Assembly (NCBI RefSeq): GCF_001729485.1
Contig: NZ_CP017157.1
Coordinates: forward strand, 5,022,001 to 5,086,000
DNA length: 64,000 nucleotides
Direction: 5' to 3'
From: Streptomyces lydicus
Lineage (GTDB): Bacteria > Actinomycetota > Actinomycetes > Streptomycetales > Streptomycetaceae
Position 1 is the first letter of the stretch; every line of letters begins with the position of its first letter. This document shows positions 16,991 to 25,207 of this stretch, piece after piece. The notes beneath the pieces were generated by a model, which saw nothing but the letters and a program-made list of their open reading frames with translations, did no database searches and had not been told where the DNA came from. The translations under genes and the position numbers were made by a program.

Positions 16991-18443
16991 AGTCGGGCTG
17001 GGTCTGGACGTTGAGTTCGCGCATCCGGACCGTGTCGGCGCTGTCCGTACGACGGTCGGTGATCTTCAGGACGTCGAAGCCCTTGGCGATGTCGTTGGAG
17101 TAGATGTGGCCGTTGTAGTAGTACGCGGACCAGGCGCCGCCGGTGACGAGTGAGTCGGCGGAGAGCGGGCCGCGCTCGAAATAGCCGATCTCCTTCGGCT
17201 CCGCGGAGTTGGTGAAGTCCCAGACGGAGACCCCGCCCTGGTACCACGCCTGGACCATGATGTCGCGGTTCCTGGCGGGGATCAGGGAGCCGTTGTGCGC
17301 GACGCAGTTCTCGGTGTCGGCCTGGTGGCGCGGGATCTTGTAGTAGCTCCGGAAGACGAGCTTGCGGTGGGTCCCCTTGCCGACGATGTCATAGATGCCG
17401 TCGGCGCCGCGGTGCGGGCCGACCTTCTCGTTGCAGGTGGCCGCGCCGCCGCCGCCCAGTTCGTCGGTGAACACCACTTTGGTGGCGCGCTCGTTGAAGG
17501 TCGCCGAGTGCCAGAACGCGAAGTTGACGTTGTCCTGGACCCGGTCGATGACCCTGGGCGCGGCCGGGTTCGAGACGTCCATGAGGATGCCGTCGCCCAT
17601 GCAGGCGCCCGCGGCCAGTTTCAGCGTGGGGAAGGTGGTGATGTCGTGGCAGCCGGTGGTCGGCGTGACGCCCGGGTTGGTGGGTGCGCCGGGGTTGCCG
17701 CCGTCCGGGAAGAGCACCGGGAAGTCGATGACGGCGGCCTTCTCGGGGGCGGAGCGCGGCACCTTGATGACGGAGATGCCGTCGTGCGGCGGCCGGCAGT
17801 CGGGGAAGGCGTCGCTGGGCGCGTACGACGAGACGTAGAGGTAGACGTCGCGGCGCTCGGGAAGCAGGGTGTGGGTGTGGGAGCCGCAGGCGGTTTCGAC
17901 GGCGGCGACGTACGCGGGGTGCTCCTTGTCGGTGATGTCGAAGACCTTTATGCCCTCCCAGGAGGACTTCTCGGTCGCGGGCTGCGGGGTGCTGCTGCAG
18001 GAGTTGTCGGTGCGCGAGGAGTCCGTGGAGAGGAAGAGCAGGTTCCCGGAGACCGACACGTCGTTCTGCGAACCGGGGCAGAGCACCTGGCTGACGGTCC
18101 TGGGCGCCTCGGGCCGGGAGATGTCGTAGATGACGAAGCCGTCGTAGTTGCCGGCGAAGGCGTACTTCCCCTGGAACGCCAGGTCCGAATTGGTGCCTCG
18201 CAGGGCCTGTTTGGGGAGGTGGGCGAGCGGGCGGACATTGTCGCTGTGCACGACCTCGTCGACGCCTGGTATCTCGCCGTTCTTGATCGCGGTGCGGGTA
18301 GCCGCTTCCTGGCCCGGGATCGTCTTCCCGGTCGCCGCGGGGTGGTCGCCGGGGTCGGGGGTCGCGGCCGCGGGGCCGGACGCGAAGAGGGCGGCCACCA
18401 GTCCGAGTGCCGCGGCCGCCGCGCCGAGGGATCTGCGCCGCAC
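16983..18443 (-). CDS. Secreted LVIVD-repeat beta-propeller protein
   Basis: A 486-residue exported protein. GTG 18443 is preferred because it gives a signal peptide directly: RRRSLGAAAAALG, hydrophobic core, then PAAATPDPG for cleavage. The body carries LVIVD repeats, each a blade of the type YDGFVIYDISRPEAP, GIKVFDITDKEHPAYV, ILMDVSNPAAPRVID, VSVWDFTNSAEPKEIG and FDVLKITDRR, spaced through the protein, implying a beta-propeller acting outside the cell. Function is unknown. The frame is open another 144 codons upstream, but that region is antisense to a DUF305 fragment and is not needed. In many streptomycetes I would expect an intact DUF305 gene next to this gene; here only a truncated, oppositely oriented piece remains. 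Confidence 0.8.
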   Translation of the reverse strand: MRRRSLGAAAAALGLVAALFASGPAAATPDPGDHPAATGKTIPGQEAATRTAIKNGEIPGVDEVVHSDNVRPLAHLPKQALRGTNSDLAFQGKYAFAGNYDGFVIYDISRPEAPRTVSQVLCPGSQNDVSVSGNLLFLSTDSSRTDNSCSSTPQPATEKSSWEGIKVFDITDKEHPAYVAAVETACGSHTHTLLPERRDVYLYVSSYAPSDAFPDCRPPHDGISVIKVPRSAPEKAAVIDFPVLFPDGGNPGAPTNPGVTPTTGCHDITTFPTLKLAAGACMGDGILMDVSNPAAPRVIDRVQDNVNFAFWHSATFNERATKVVFTDELGGGGAATCNEKVGPHRGADGIYDIVGKGTHRKLVFRSYYKIPRHQADTENCVAHNGSLIPARNRDIMVQAWYQGGVSVWDFTNSAEPKEIGYFERGPLSADSLVTGGAWSAYYYNGHIYSNDIAKGFDVLKITDRRTDSADTVRMRELNVQTQPDYR

Positions 18444-18491
18444 GCGGGGTCCGCTCCGCGCGCGGGGTCTGTGCAACGACGTCCCGCGCCG

Positions 18492-18845
18492 GTCAGGCGG
18501 CTGGCGGAGCGGATCGCGGCCGCCCAGGGGCCCGAAATCGGGGCGATGGAAGGGTGGTTGAGCAGTCATGGCGCGCCGCGCACCGCGGAGGGCCACCAGC
18601 ATCACGGCGCGATGCCCGGCATGGCCACCGACGCGCAGCTCGACCGCCTGCGGTCGGCGCGCGGGGCGGGCTTCGACGCGCTCTTCCTGCGCTTGATGAT
18701 CGCGCACCACCGGGGCGCGGTCTCGATGGCCACCGATGCGCTCTCCGGGGGCCGTGACACGCTCGTGGCGGAGATGGCCAACGACGTCATCGCGCAGCAG
18801 AGCGCCGAGGTCGGACGGATGGAGCGGCTGCGGGCCCCGCGGTAG
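18492..18845 (+). pseudogene. Truncated DUF305 gene (C-terminal half only)
   Basis: The frame encodes VRRLAERIAAAQGPEIGAM, then a His-rich linker (GHQHHGAMPGM) and a second helical hairpin with LFLRLMIAHHRGAV, EMANDVIAQQ and EVGRMERL, exactly the second half of DUF305 proteins, which are exported, His/Met-rich and linked to copper or silver handling. The first half, with its own HH motif and signal peptide, is absent: upstream sequence instead becomes the 5' end of the LVIVD gene on the other strand. An internal ATG at 18546 could in principle start a 99-residue protein without export signal, but loss of function is more likely. The break suggests a rearrangement. Confidence 0.65.
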
Positions 18846-18915
18846 CGGTTGCCTGCCCGACCCCGTCAGCGGCACGTCTCGCCCAAGGGGTGTGCCGCGT
18901 AAGGAAGTTGAGGCG

Positions 18916-19995
18916 TCAGCGCTTGTTGTGCCGCGGTGTCAGGAGCCCCTCGTCGCGGGCGCCGGCGATCAGGCGCAGCGACCGGCGGCGGTTACGGCCG
19001 GTGGCCAGCATGACCGCGAGCACCGGATCGCGCCCCTCCCGCTGGGCCTGACGGTACGCCTCCGCGGCGAGCTTGCGGCGCTCGGCGGCCCGCGACCGGG
19101 CGAGCAGGGCGGAGCGGGCGGGTTCCTCCGCCGCCTTTCCCGGCCCGGGCGCCGCGGTCTCCGCCGGCGTCGCCACCGGCGCGTCCGCTCCGGTCGCCAC
19201 ACCCTGCCCCGCCGCGTCCGTCCCCGCGGCGTCCGCCTCCCCCGCCGCCGGCCGCGGCCCGGCGTCCACGGGATGCGCTGCCGCCTCCACCGCCGGTCCG
19301 TCGGTCGCCGGCGCCGCCGTTGACTCCGCAGCGGGCGCCGTCACCGCACCGCCCGGCGGCTCCGACGGCGCGGATGCCGGCGACTCCTGGGCCGTACCCG
19401 CCGGCAGCTCTGCCGTCACACAGGTCTCCGAGGCGGACGCGTCCTCGATCGCCGTTCCGGCTGCCGTGCGGGACACCGGCTCCTGCACGCCCGCCGGCAC
19501 CGGGTCGGGTGCCGGACCGGCCACGGGTTTGCGGGGCGGGCCGGCCATCGGTCCGCCCTCCCGCTCCGGTGACGCCGCTGCCGGCCCCGGCCCGCGGGGC
19601 GCCGGGCGGGCCTTGCGGGGCCGGCCGGTGGCCGCGCGGAAGGCGTCGTCCAGCGGCCCCTCGATCCAGTGGGCCAGGTCGGCGAGGCCGTCCAGAGGCA
19701 GCGGCGGGTCGGCGCGTACGTCCTCGACGGTGATGTGGTCGTCGGAGACCGTCACCAGCACGTCGACGCGGGCGCCGTCGGCAAAGGTCAGCCGGGCGCT
19801 GCACCAGGGCCCCAGCGGATCGAGCCGGGGCACCGGGCCCCCGCGGCCGTCGGAGCCGGTCGCCCCGCCCGGGGCGGCGGGCCCGGCAGCGGGCGCGGCC
19901 GAACCGTGCGCGCGCAGCTCCCACGTGGGCCACTCCCGTGGCGCGCCCTGGGCTTCATATCGGTGATTAACGGTATAAAAGTCACTTTCCGACAC
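18916..19995 (-). CDS. DUF6214-like protein with long Ala/Pro/Thr-rich linker
   Basis: A 359-residue protein in three parts. The N-terminal domain has WPTWELRAHG, then PWCSARLTFADGARVDVLVTV, DHITVEDVRADPPLPLDGLA and LAHWIEGPL, which resembles the streptomycete DUF6214 family. Residues about 130-285 are low complexity, rich in Ala, Pro, Gly and Thr. The basic C terminus (RKLAAEAYRQAQREGRDPV, LATGRNRRRSLRLI) looks like a small nucleic-acid- or protein-binding helix bundle. No signal peptide. The GTG start lies in an unusually A+T-rich patch (19970-20005) that probably holds its promoter, shared with the divergent ferredoxin reductase gene. Function unknown. Confidence 0.6.
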   Translation of the reverse strand: MSESDFYTVNHRYEAQGAPREWPTWELRAHGSAAPAAGPAAPGGATGSDGRGGPVPRLDPLGPWCSARLTFADGARVDVLVTVSDDHITVEDVRADPPLPLDGLADLAHWIEGPLDDAFRAATGRPRKARPAPRGPGPAAASPEREGGPMAGPPRKPVAGPAPDPVPAGVQEPVSRTAAGTAIEDASASETCVTAELPAGTAQESPASAPSEPPGGAVTAPAAESTAAPATDGPAVEAAAHPVDAGPRPAAGEADAAGTDAAGQGVATGADAPVATPAETAAPGPGKAAEEPARSALLARSRAAERRKLAAEAYRQAQREGRDPVLAVMLATGRNRRRSLRLIAGARDEGLLTPRHNKR

Positions 19996-20131
19996 ATTGA
20001 AAACCTAGCCCCCAGCTCACCCGGCCCAGTAGCGCGGCACGCTCATCCCACCGGGAGCAACCCCGATAGCGCATCTCCCGCCGCGTCCCCGCCGGTGCGA
20101 TGCTGGGGGTAACCCGCGGAAGGGGCCACTC

Positions 20132-21502
20132 GTGCTTCGTGTCGCAGTGATCGGTTCCGGGCCCAGTGGCGTGTACACCGCCCAGTCCCTGATCGAGCAG
20201 CAGACCGTACCGGACATCGAGGTGTACGTCCTGGACCGGCTGCCCTGCCCGTACGGGCTGGTGCGCTACGGCGTGGCCCCCGACCACGAGAAGATCAAGT
20301 CGCTGCAGAACAATCTGCGGGCGGTGCTGGAGCACCCCCGGGTGCACTTCCTGGGGAATGTGGAGGTCGGCCCCGGGCTGGGGGTGCCGGAGCTGCGGGA
20401 GATCTTCGACGCGGTGGTGTTCTGCGTGGGGGCCGCCACCGACCGCCATCTGGGCATTCCCGGCGAGGACCTGCCGGGCAGCCATGCCGCGACCGAGTTC
20501 GTCGCCTGGTACAGCGCGCATCCGGACGCGGCCACGACCCGTTTCGCGCTCGCCGCGCGGTCCGCGATCGTGATCGGGGTGGGGAACGTGGCGGTGGACG
20601 TGGCGCGGATGCTCTCCCGCGGCGCGGCCGAACTGGCCCTGACCGACATGCCGCAGCTGCCGCTCGGCACGCTGGCGGAGAGCCGCGTCGAAGACGTGTG
20701 GATGGTCGGCAGGCGCGGACCCTCGCAGGCCAAGTTCACCACCAAGGAGCTGCGGGAACTGGGTTCGCTGCCGGGTACGGAGGTGCACGTGCGGCCGGCC
20801 GAGCTGGCGCTGGACCCGGCGTACCGGGACCCGGCCGGACTGCCGGCGGTGGGGCGGCGGAACGTCGAGGTGCTGCGCGGCTGGGCGGAGCGCCCGACCG
20901 GGGCGACCACGCCGGTGGCGCGCCGGCGCCGGATCCATCTGCGGTTCTTCCTGCGGCCGGTGGAGATGCTGGGGGACGCGGCCGGCGGGGTGCGCGCGGT
21001 GCGGTTCGAGCGGACCGCGCCCGACGGGCGGGGCGGCGTCGTGGGAACCGGTGAATTCGAGGAGATCGAGGGGCAGTTGGTGCTGCGCTCGGTCGGCTAC
21101 CGGGGGACGCCGCAGCCGGGGCTGCCGTTCGACGAGACGACCGGGACGGTGCCGCATCAGGCGGGGCGGGTCCTGCGGGAGGGCGCGCCGCTGCCCGGGG
21201 TGTACGTGGCGGGCTGGATCAAGCGCGGGCCCACGGGCGTGATCGGCACCAACCGGCCGTGCGCGAAGGAGACCGCGCAGTCCCTGCTGGCGGACGCCGG
21301 CGCGCTCGCGGGGCGTACGGCGGCCGAGGACCCGGTGACCGCGCTGACCCGGGCCGGGCAGCGGCCGGTGACGTGGCCGGGCTGGCTGGCCATCGAGGCC
21401 GCGGAGGCCGCGTTCGGGCACGGGCTGGGGCGGGGCACCGTCAAGCTCCCGGACTGGGCGGGCCTGTTGGAGGCGGCGCGCTCGGCGGGCGCGACCCGGT
21501 GA
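20132..21502 (+). CDS. fprA: Ferredoxin/adrenodoxin reductase-type FAD enzyme (FprA-like)
   Basis: A 456-residue flavoprotein closely patterned on mycobacterial FprA and mitochondrial adrenodoxin reductase, which moves electrons between NADPH and ferredoxin, for instance to feed cytochromes P450. FAD-binding motif is VIGSGPSGVYTAQSL near the N terminus, followed by LPCPYGLVRYGVAPDH, a family hallmark. The NADP-binding site is VIGVGNVAVDVARML with the downstream VGRRGPSQAKFT, and the C-terminal FAD contact is VAGWIKRGPTGVIGTNR. All key motifs are intact. The gene begins with GTG and is monocistronic; no ferredoxin gene adjoins it. Confidence 0.9.
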   Translation: MLRVAVIGSGPSGVYTAQSLIEQQTVPDIEVYVLDRLPCPYGLVRYGVAPDHEKIKSLQNNLRAVLEHPRVHFLGNVEVGPGLGVPELREIFDAVVFCVGAATDRHLGIPGEDLPGSHAATEFVAWYSAHPDAATTRFALAARSAIVIGVGNVAVDVARMLSRGAAELALTDMPQLPLGTLAESRVEDVWMVGRRGPSQAKFTTKELRELGSLPGTEVHVRPAELALDPAYRDPAGLPAVGRRNVEVLRGWAERPTGATTPVARRRRIHLRFFLRPVEMLGDAAGGVRAVRFERTAPDGRGGVVGTGEFEEIEGQLVLRSVGYRGTPQPGLPFDETTGTVPHQAGRVLREGAPLPGVYVAGWIKRGPTGVIGTNRPCAKETAQSLLADAGALAGRTAAEDPVTALTRAGQRPVTWPGWLAIEAAEAAFGHGLGRGTVKLPDWAGLLEAARSAGATR

Positions 21503-21521
21503 CCCCGCCGGCGGGTACGGG

Positions 21522-21893
21522 CTAGCCCTCCGCGAGGCGCCGGGCCTGGAGGTCCGCCGCGCGCAGCACGCCGTCGATCAGGCCGGGGAAGAGTTCTTCG
21601 AGGTCGGCCGTGCGCAGCCGGTTCATCTTGGCGGTGCCCCGGTAGAGCTGCTGGATGACGCCGTGTTCGCGCAGCACCCGGAAGTGGTGGGTGCAGGTGG
21701 ACTTGCTGACCGGCAGCTCGATGTCCGCGCAGTTCAGCTCGCCCTCGGCGGCGGCGAGCGTACGGACGATGCACAGCCGCATGGGGTCGGCGAGGGCGTG
21801 CAGCACGTCGGCCAGCCGGATGTCCTCACGGGACGGGTGCTCCAGCGACCTGGAGCCTGACGGGGCGGCCGCTGCGGGCGTATCGGTCGGCAT
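21522..21893 (-). CDS. ArsR-family winged-helix repressor, probable regulator of the divergent OYE gene
   Basis: A 123-residue dimeric winged-helix protein: ADVLHALADPMRLCIVRTL, then ELPVSKSTCTHHFRVLREHG as the recognition helix and GVIQQLYRGTAKMNRLR as the wing. It lacks the ELCVC metal-binding motif of ArsR proper but has cysteines at 41, 55 and 67, the last inside the recognition helix, so thiol or electrophile sensing is conceivable (inference). ATG 21893 is the natural start; the frame runs open far upstream, antisense to other genes, without meaning. It diverges from an old-yellow-enzyme gene across a 180-bp spacer that contains a large imperfect dyad, the likely operator. Confidence 0.88.
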   Translation of the reverse strand: MPTDTPAAAAPSGSRSLEHPSREDIRLADVLHALADPMRLCIVRTLAAAEGELNCADIELPVSKSTCTHHFRVLREHGVIQQLYRGTAKMNRLRTADLEELFPGLIDGVLRAADLQARRLAEG

Positions 21894-21969
21894 GACGGCT
21901 CCTGAATCGGTCTGCGGGGCACGGTTCCGGGACGTCCGGCCCCGAGGGGCCGCCCTGTCCGCGTGCCCA

Positions 21970-22025
21970 TTGTACGAGAGGCATCGTAGTTTGACATCCA
22001 CCGTAGTACGGTGCCTATCGTACGA
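21970..22025. promoter_or_regulatory. Dyad operator overlapping the OYE promoter
   Basis: Two 20-bp arms, 21970-21989 and 22006-22025, are inverted repeats with 16 of 20 positions matching; the shared core reads GTACGA-AGGCA-CGTA. Between the arms lies a perfect TTGACA (21991-21996), and TATCGT at 22016-22021 (19-bp spacer) falls within the right arm. A repressor dimer pair bound here would cover the promoter of the OYE gene, whose GTG is 48 bp further on. The obvious candidate is the divergent ArsR protein. Confidence 0.65.
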
Positions 22026-22073
22026 GCCTGGGTTCACCCAGAACCCCTTCCTCCCGAGGTACAGGAGCCCGCC

Positions 22074-23177
22074 GTGAGCGCACTGTTCGAGCCCATCACC
22101 CTTCGCTCGCTGACCGTCCCGAACCGCCTCTGGATGGCGCCCATGTGCCAGTACTCCGCGGCCCCCGACGGCCCGGCGGAGGGCGCGCCCGGCGACTGGC
22201 ACTTCCAGCACCTGGCCGCGCGGGCGACGGGCGGCACCGGCCTGATCCTCACCGAGGCCACCGCGGTCAGCCCCGAGGGCCGGATCACCCCGTACGACCT
22301 GGGCCTGTGGAACGACACCCAGACCGAGGCGTTCCGGCGGATCACCGGCTTCCTCAAGGCGCAGGGCACGGTCCCCGGCATCCAGATCGCCCATGCCGGG
22401 CGCAAGGCGTCCACCGAGCGGACCTGGGTCGACCGGGGCGCGCCGCTGCTGCCCGGTCAGCGGTACGGATGGGAGCCGGTCGGCCCGAGCCCGCTGCCGT
22501 TCGGCGAGGGGTTCGCGACCCCGGCGGAGCTGCCCGTGGAGCGGATCCGGGAGATCGTCGAGCAGTTCGCGGCGACCGCGCGCCGGGCGCTGGCGGCCGG
22601 CTTCGAGGTGGCGGAGATCCACGGTGCGCACGGCTACCTGATCAACCAGTTCCTGTCCCCGTTCACCAACCGCCGCACCGACGAGTACGGCGGCTCGTAC
22701 GAGAACCGGACCCGGTTCGCGCTGGAGGTCGTGGACGCCGTACGGGCGGTGTGGCCGGCGGAGCTGCCGGTCTTCTTCCGCATCTCGGCCACCGACTGGC
22801 TCACCGAGGACGAGAGCGACGACCGCGAGGGCTGGACTGCCGACGACACCGTGCGCTTCGCCCGTGACCTCGCCGGGCGCGGCATCGACCTGCTGGACAC
22901 CTCCACGGGCGGCAACGCCCCGGACGCGAGGATCACGGCGGGCCCCGGATACCAGGTGCCGTTCGCCGAGCGGGTCAAGAAGGAGACCGGGCTCGCGGTG
23001 GGCGCGGTCGGGCTGATCACCGAGGCGCGGCAGGCCGAGAAGATCGTCGCGGACGGCCAGGCCGACGCCGTGCTGCTCGGCCGCGAGCTCCTCCGCTCCC
23101 CCAGCTTCGCGCAGCACGCGGCGCGGGAGCTGGGCGCGACGGTCCGGGTGCCCGAGCCGTACCACCGGGCGGTCTGA
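22074..23177 (+). CDS. NADH:flavin oxidoreductase, old yellow enzyme (YqjM class)
   Basis: A 367-residue FMN TIM-barrel ene-reductase. Class-defining features are the short N terminus with MAPMCQYSA (the Cys that tunes FMN in YqjM), GDWHFQHL, IAHAGRKAS, and the pair IHGAHGYLINQFLSP plus NRRTDEYGGSYENRTRF. These enzymes reduce activated C=C bonds of quinones, maleimides and enones with NAD(P)H, often as part of electrophile defence. GTG 22074 is preceded by AGGAG at six bases; the frame is open 21 codons upstream into the operator and is not used. Divergent ArsR regulator and dyad operator indicate inducible expression. A large inverted repeat follows the stop. Confidence 0.9.
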   Translation: MSALFEPITLRSLTVPNRLWMAPMCQYSAAPDGPAEGAPGDWHFQHLAARATGGTGLILTEATAVSPEGRITPYDLGLWNDTQTEAFRRITGFLKAQGTVPGIQIAHAGRKASTERTWVDRGAPLLPGQRYGWEPVGPSPLPFGEGFATPAELPVERIREIVEQFAATARRALAAGFEVAEIHGAHGYLINQFLSPFTNRRTDEYGGSYENRTRFALEVVDAVRAVWPAELPVFFRISATDWLTEDESDDREGWTADDTVRFARDLAGRGIDLLDTSTGGNAPDARITAGPGYQVPFAERVKKETGLAVGAVGLITEARQAEKIVADGQADAVLLGRELLRSPSFAQHAARELGATVRVPEPYHRAV

Positions 23178-23237
23178 GGTCGCGGCGTGCGGCACGGCCG
23201 GCGCCGCACCGCACCGTTTGACCTGCGCGGATGCGCT

Positions 23238-23300
23238 CCGGGACGCCGTTGTCAGTGGCCGGGTGCAGACTGGCCACTGTCTGAGACAACGGCGTCCCGG
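23238..23300. promoter_or_regulatory. Large two-tier inverted repeat before the BNR-repeat gene
   Basis: Outer arms are a perfect 16-bp inverted repeat, CCGGGACGCCGTTGTC (23238-23253) and its complement at 23285-23300. Inner arms, AGTGGCC (23254-23260) and GGCCACT (23272-23278), continue the pairing on the left without a gap; the right side has a 6-base bulge. The structure ends directly at the GGAGGTG ribosome site of the next gene. It could terminate the OYE transcript, fold in the 5' leader of the downstream mRNA, or be a protein-binding dyad. Confidence 0.7.
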
Positions 23301-23312
23301 AGGTGTCCTGCA

Positions 23313-24398
23313 ATGACTGACGTACTGCTCGCGGTGGGGACCCGCAAAGGGCTCTTCCTCGGCCGGCGACGGCACGGGGACTGGGAGTTCAGCGGCCCGC
23401 ACTTCCCCGCGCAGGCGGTGTACTCCCTCGGGATCGACACCCGCCGTGCGACCCCCCGACTGCTCGCCGGCGCCGACAGCGCCCACTGGGGTCCCTCGGT
23501 GTTCCACTCCGACGACCTGGGCGAGAGCTGGCACGAGCCCGCCCGCCCGGCGGTCAAGTACCCCGAATACACCGGCACTTCGCTGGAGCGGGTGTGGCAG
23601 CTGCACCCCGCGGGCCCCGCCGCGCCCGATGTGGTGTACGCGGGCACCGAGCCCGGCGGGCTGTTCCGGTCCGAGGACCGCGGCGAGACCTTCGAGCTGG
23701 TGCGGGCGCTGTGGGACCACCCGAGCCGCGAGAAGTGGGTGCCGGGCGGTGGCGGGCTGGCCGTGCACACGGTGGTCACCGACCCGCGGGACGCCGACGC
23801 GGTGACCGTCGCGGTCTCCGCCGCGGGGGTCTTCCGCAGCCGTGACGGCGGCGCCAGCTGGGCCCCGTCCAACAAGGGCGTCAAGGTGGTCTTCCTGCCG
23901 GACGAGCATCCGGAGTTCGGCCAGTGCGTCCACAAGATCGCGCAGGACCCGGTCGACCGCGACCGTCTGTATCTGCAGAACCACTGGGGCGTCTACCGCA
24001 GCGACGACGCGGGCGCGACGTGGACGGACATCGGCGCCGGGCTCCCCTCGGACTTCGGCTTCGCCACGGCGGCGCATCCGCATCGGGGCGATGTCGCCTA
24101 CCTCTTCCCGATCACCGCGGACATCGACCGGGTGCCCGCCGGGCGCCGCTGCCGGGTCTACCGCACCAGCGACGCCGGTGGGAGCTGGGAGCCACTCAGC
24201 CACGGCCTTCCGGAGGAGGACCACTACGGCACGGTGCTCCGGGACGCGCTCTGCGTGGACGACACCGATCCCGCGGGGGTGTACTTCGGCAACCGCAACG
24301 GCGAGGTGTACGCCAGCGCCGACGACGGCGACAGCTGGCAGCAGCTGGCCTCCCACCTCCCGGATGTGCTGTGCGTACGGGCGGCCGCCCTGGCGTGA
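23313..24398 (+). CDS. BNR/Asp-box beta-propeller protein (sialidase/sortilin-like fold)
   Basis: A 361-residue cytoplasmic-looking protein (no signal peptide) beginning MTDVLLAVGTRKGLFLGRR. It contains repeated Asp-box motifs S-x-D-x-G-x-S/T-W: HSDDLGESWHE, RSRDGGASWAPS, YRSDDAGATWTDI, YRTSDAGGSWEPL and YASADDGDSWQQL, which mark blades of a sialidase-type propeller. Catalytic sialidase residues are not apparent, so it is more likely a photosystem-stability/VPS10-like scaffold or an enzyme of unknown type. GGAGGTG precedes the ATG. The inverted repeat immediately upstream suggests its translation or transcription is controlled. Confidence 0.75.
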   Translation: MTDVLLAVGTRKGLFLGRRRHGDWEFSGPHFPAQAVYSLGIDTRRATPRLLAGADSAHWGPSVFHSDDLGESWHEPARPAVKYPEYTGTSLERVWQLHPAGPAAPDVVYAGTEPGGLFRSEDRGETFELVRALWDHPSREKWVPGGGGLAVHTVVTDPRDADAVTVAVSAAGVFRSRDGGASWAPSNKGVKVVFLPDEHPEFGQCVHKIAQDPVDRDRLYLQNHWGVYRSDDAGATWTDIGAGLPSDFGFATAAHPHRGDVAYLFPITADIDRVPAGRRCRVYRTSDAGGSWEPLSHGLPEEDHYGTVLRDALCVDDTDPAGVYFGNRNGEVYASADDGDSWQQLASHLPDVLCVRAAALA

Positions 24399-24414
24399 GC
24401 GGGCAACGCGGCGG

Positions 24415-24448
24415 CGCGACGGGGCGGTTGGCCGCCGCAGCCGTCGCG
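24415..24448 (+). terminator. Hairpin after the BNR-repeat gene
   Basis: CGCGACGG (24415-24422) pairs with CCGTCGCG (24441-24448), and inside it GGCGG (24423-24427) pairs with CCGCC (24432-24436). It starts 17 bp after the BNR gene stop and 59 bp before the Ung start, consistent with a terminator. Confidence 0.5.
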
Positions 24449-24506
24449 GGGCCGGGCGCGGGCCATGGATTGAGGCCCGGGGGGCCTCGGCCAGTAGGGT
24501 GATCCC

Positions 24507-25184
24507 GTGGCTGCACGACCTCTCCAAGACATTGTCGAACCAGGCTGGGCCAAGGCACTTGAGCCCGTTGCCGACCGGATCGCCGCGATGGGCGACTTCC
24601 TGCGGACGGAGATCGCCGCGGGACGCACGTACCTGCCGGCCGGCAGCAATGTGCTGCGCGCCTTCCAACAGCCCTTCGACGAGGTGCGGGTGCTCATCGT
24701 CGGGCAGGACCCCTACCCCACGCCGGGGCACGCGGTCGGGCTGAGCTTCTCGGTGGCGCCGGACGTCCGCCCGCTGCCCGGAAGCCTGGAGAACATCTTC
24801 CGCGAGCTGCACTCCGACCTCGGGCTGCCCCGGCCGTCGAACGGCGATCTGACCCCCTGGACGCGCCAGGGCGTCCTGCTGCTGAACAGAGCGCTGACAA
24901 CCGCGCCCCGCAAGCCGGCCGCGCACCGCGGCAAGGGCTGGGAGGAGGTCACCGAGCAGGCCATCCGGGCGCTGGTGGCGCGCGGGCGTCCGCTGGTGTC
25001 GGTGCTGTGGGGGCGCGACGCACGCAATCTGCGGCCGCTGCTCGGCGATCTGCCGGCCGTGGAGTCCGCGCACCCCTCCCCCATGTCCGCCGACCGGGGC
25101 TTCTTCGGCTCGCGTCCCTTCAGCCGGGTGAACGACCTGCTGGCGCGACAGGGCGCGCAGCCGGTCGACTGGAGGCTGCCCTGA
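24507..25184 (+). CDS. ung: Uracil-DNA glycosylase, family 1
   Basis: A 225-residue base-excision repair enzyme that removes uracil from DNA. The water-activating loop [17 protein letters not shown] (Asp near residue 70) and the DNA-intercalating loop with [18 protein letters not shown] are complete, as is the uracil-binding LLNRALT (Asn). Length matches Ung. The GTG at 24507 gives [14 protein letters not shown], typical of streptomycete Ung. It stands alone; the scramblase-like gene follows 23 bp after. Confidence 0.95.
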   Translation: MAARPLQDIVEPGWAKALEPVADRIAAMGDFLRTEIAAGRTYLPAGSNVLRAFQQPFDEVRVLIVGQDPYPTPGHAVGLSFSVAPDVRPLPGSLENIFRELHSDLGLPRPSNGDLTPWTRQGVLLLNRALTTAPRKPAAHRGKGWEEVTEQAIRALVARGRPLVSVLWGRDARNLRPLLGDLPAVESAHPSPMSADRGFFGSRPFSRVNDLLARQGAQPVDWRLP

Positions 25185-25207
25185 CACCGGGCGATAGTGT
25201 GCCCGGC

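Noticed and set aside
18444..18875. A 144-residue N-terminal extension of the LVIVD protein
   Set aside because: It is antisense to the DUF305 remnant and would bury the signal peptide inside the protein.
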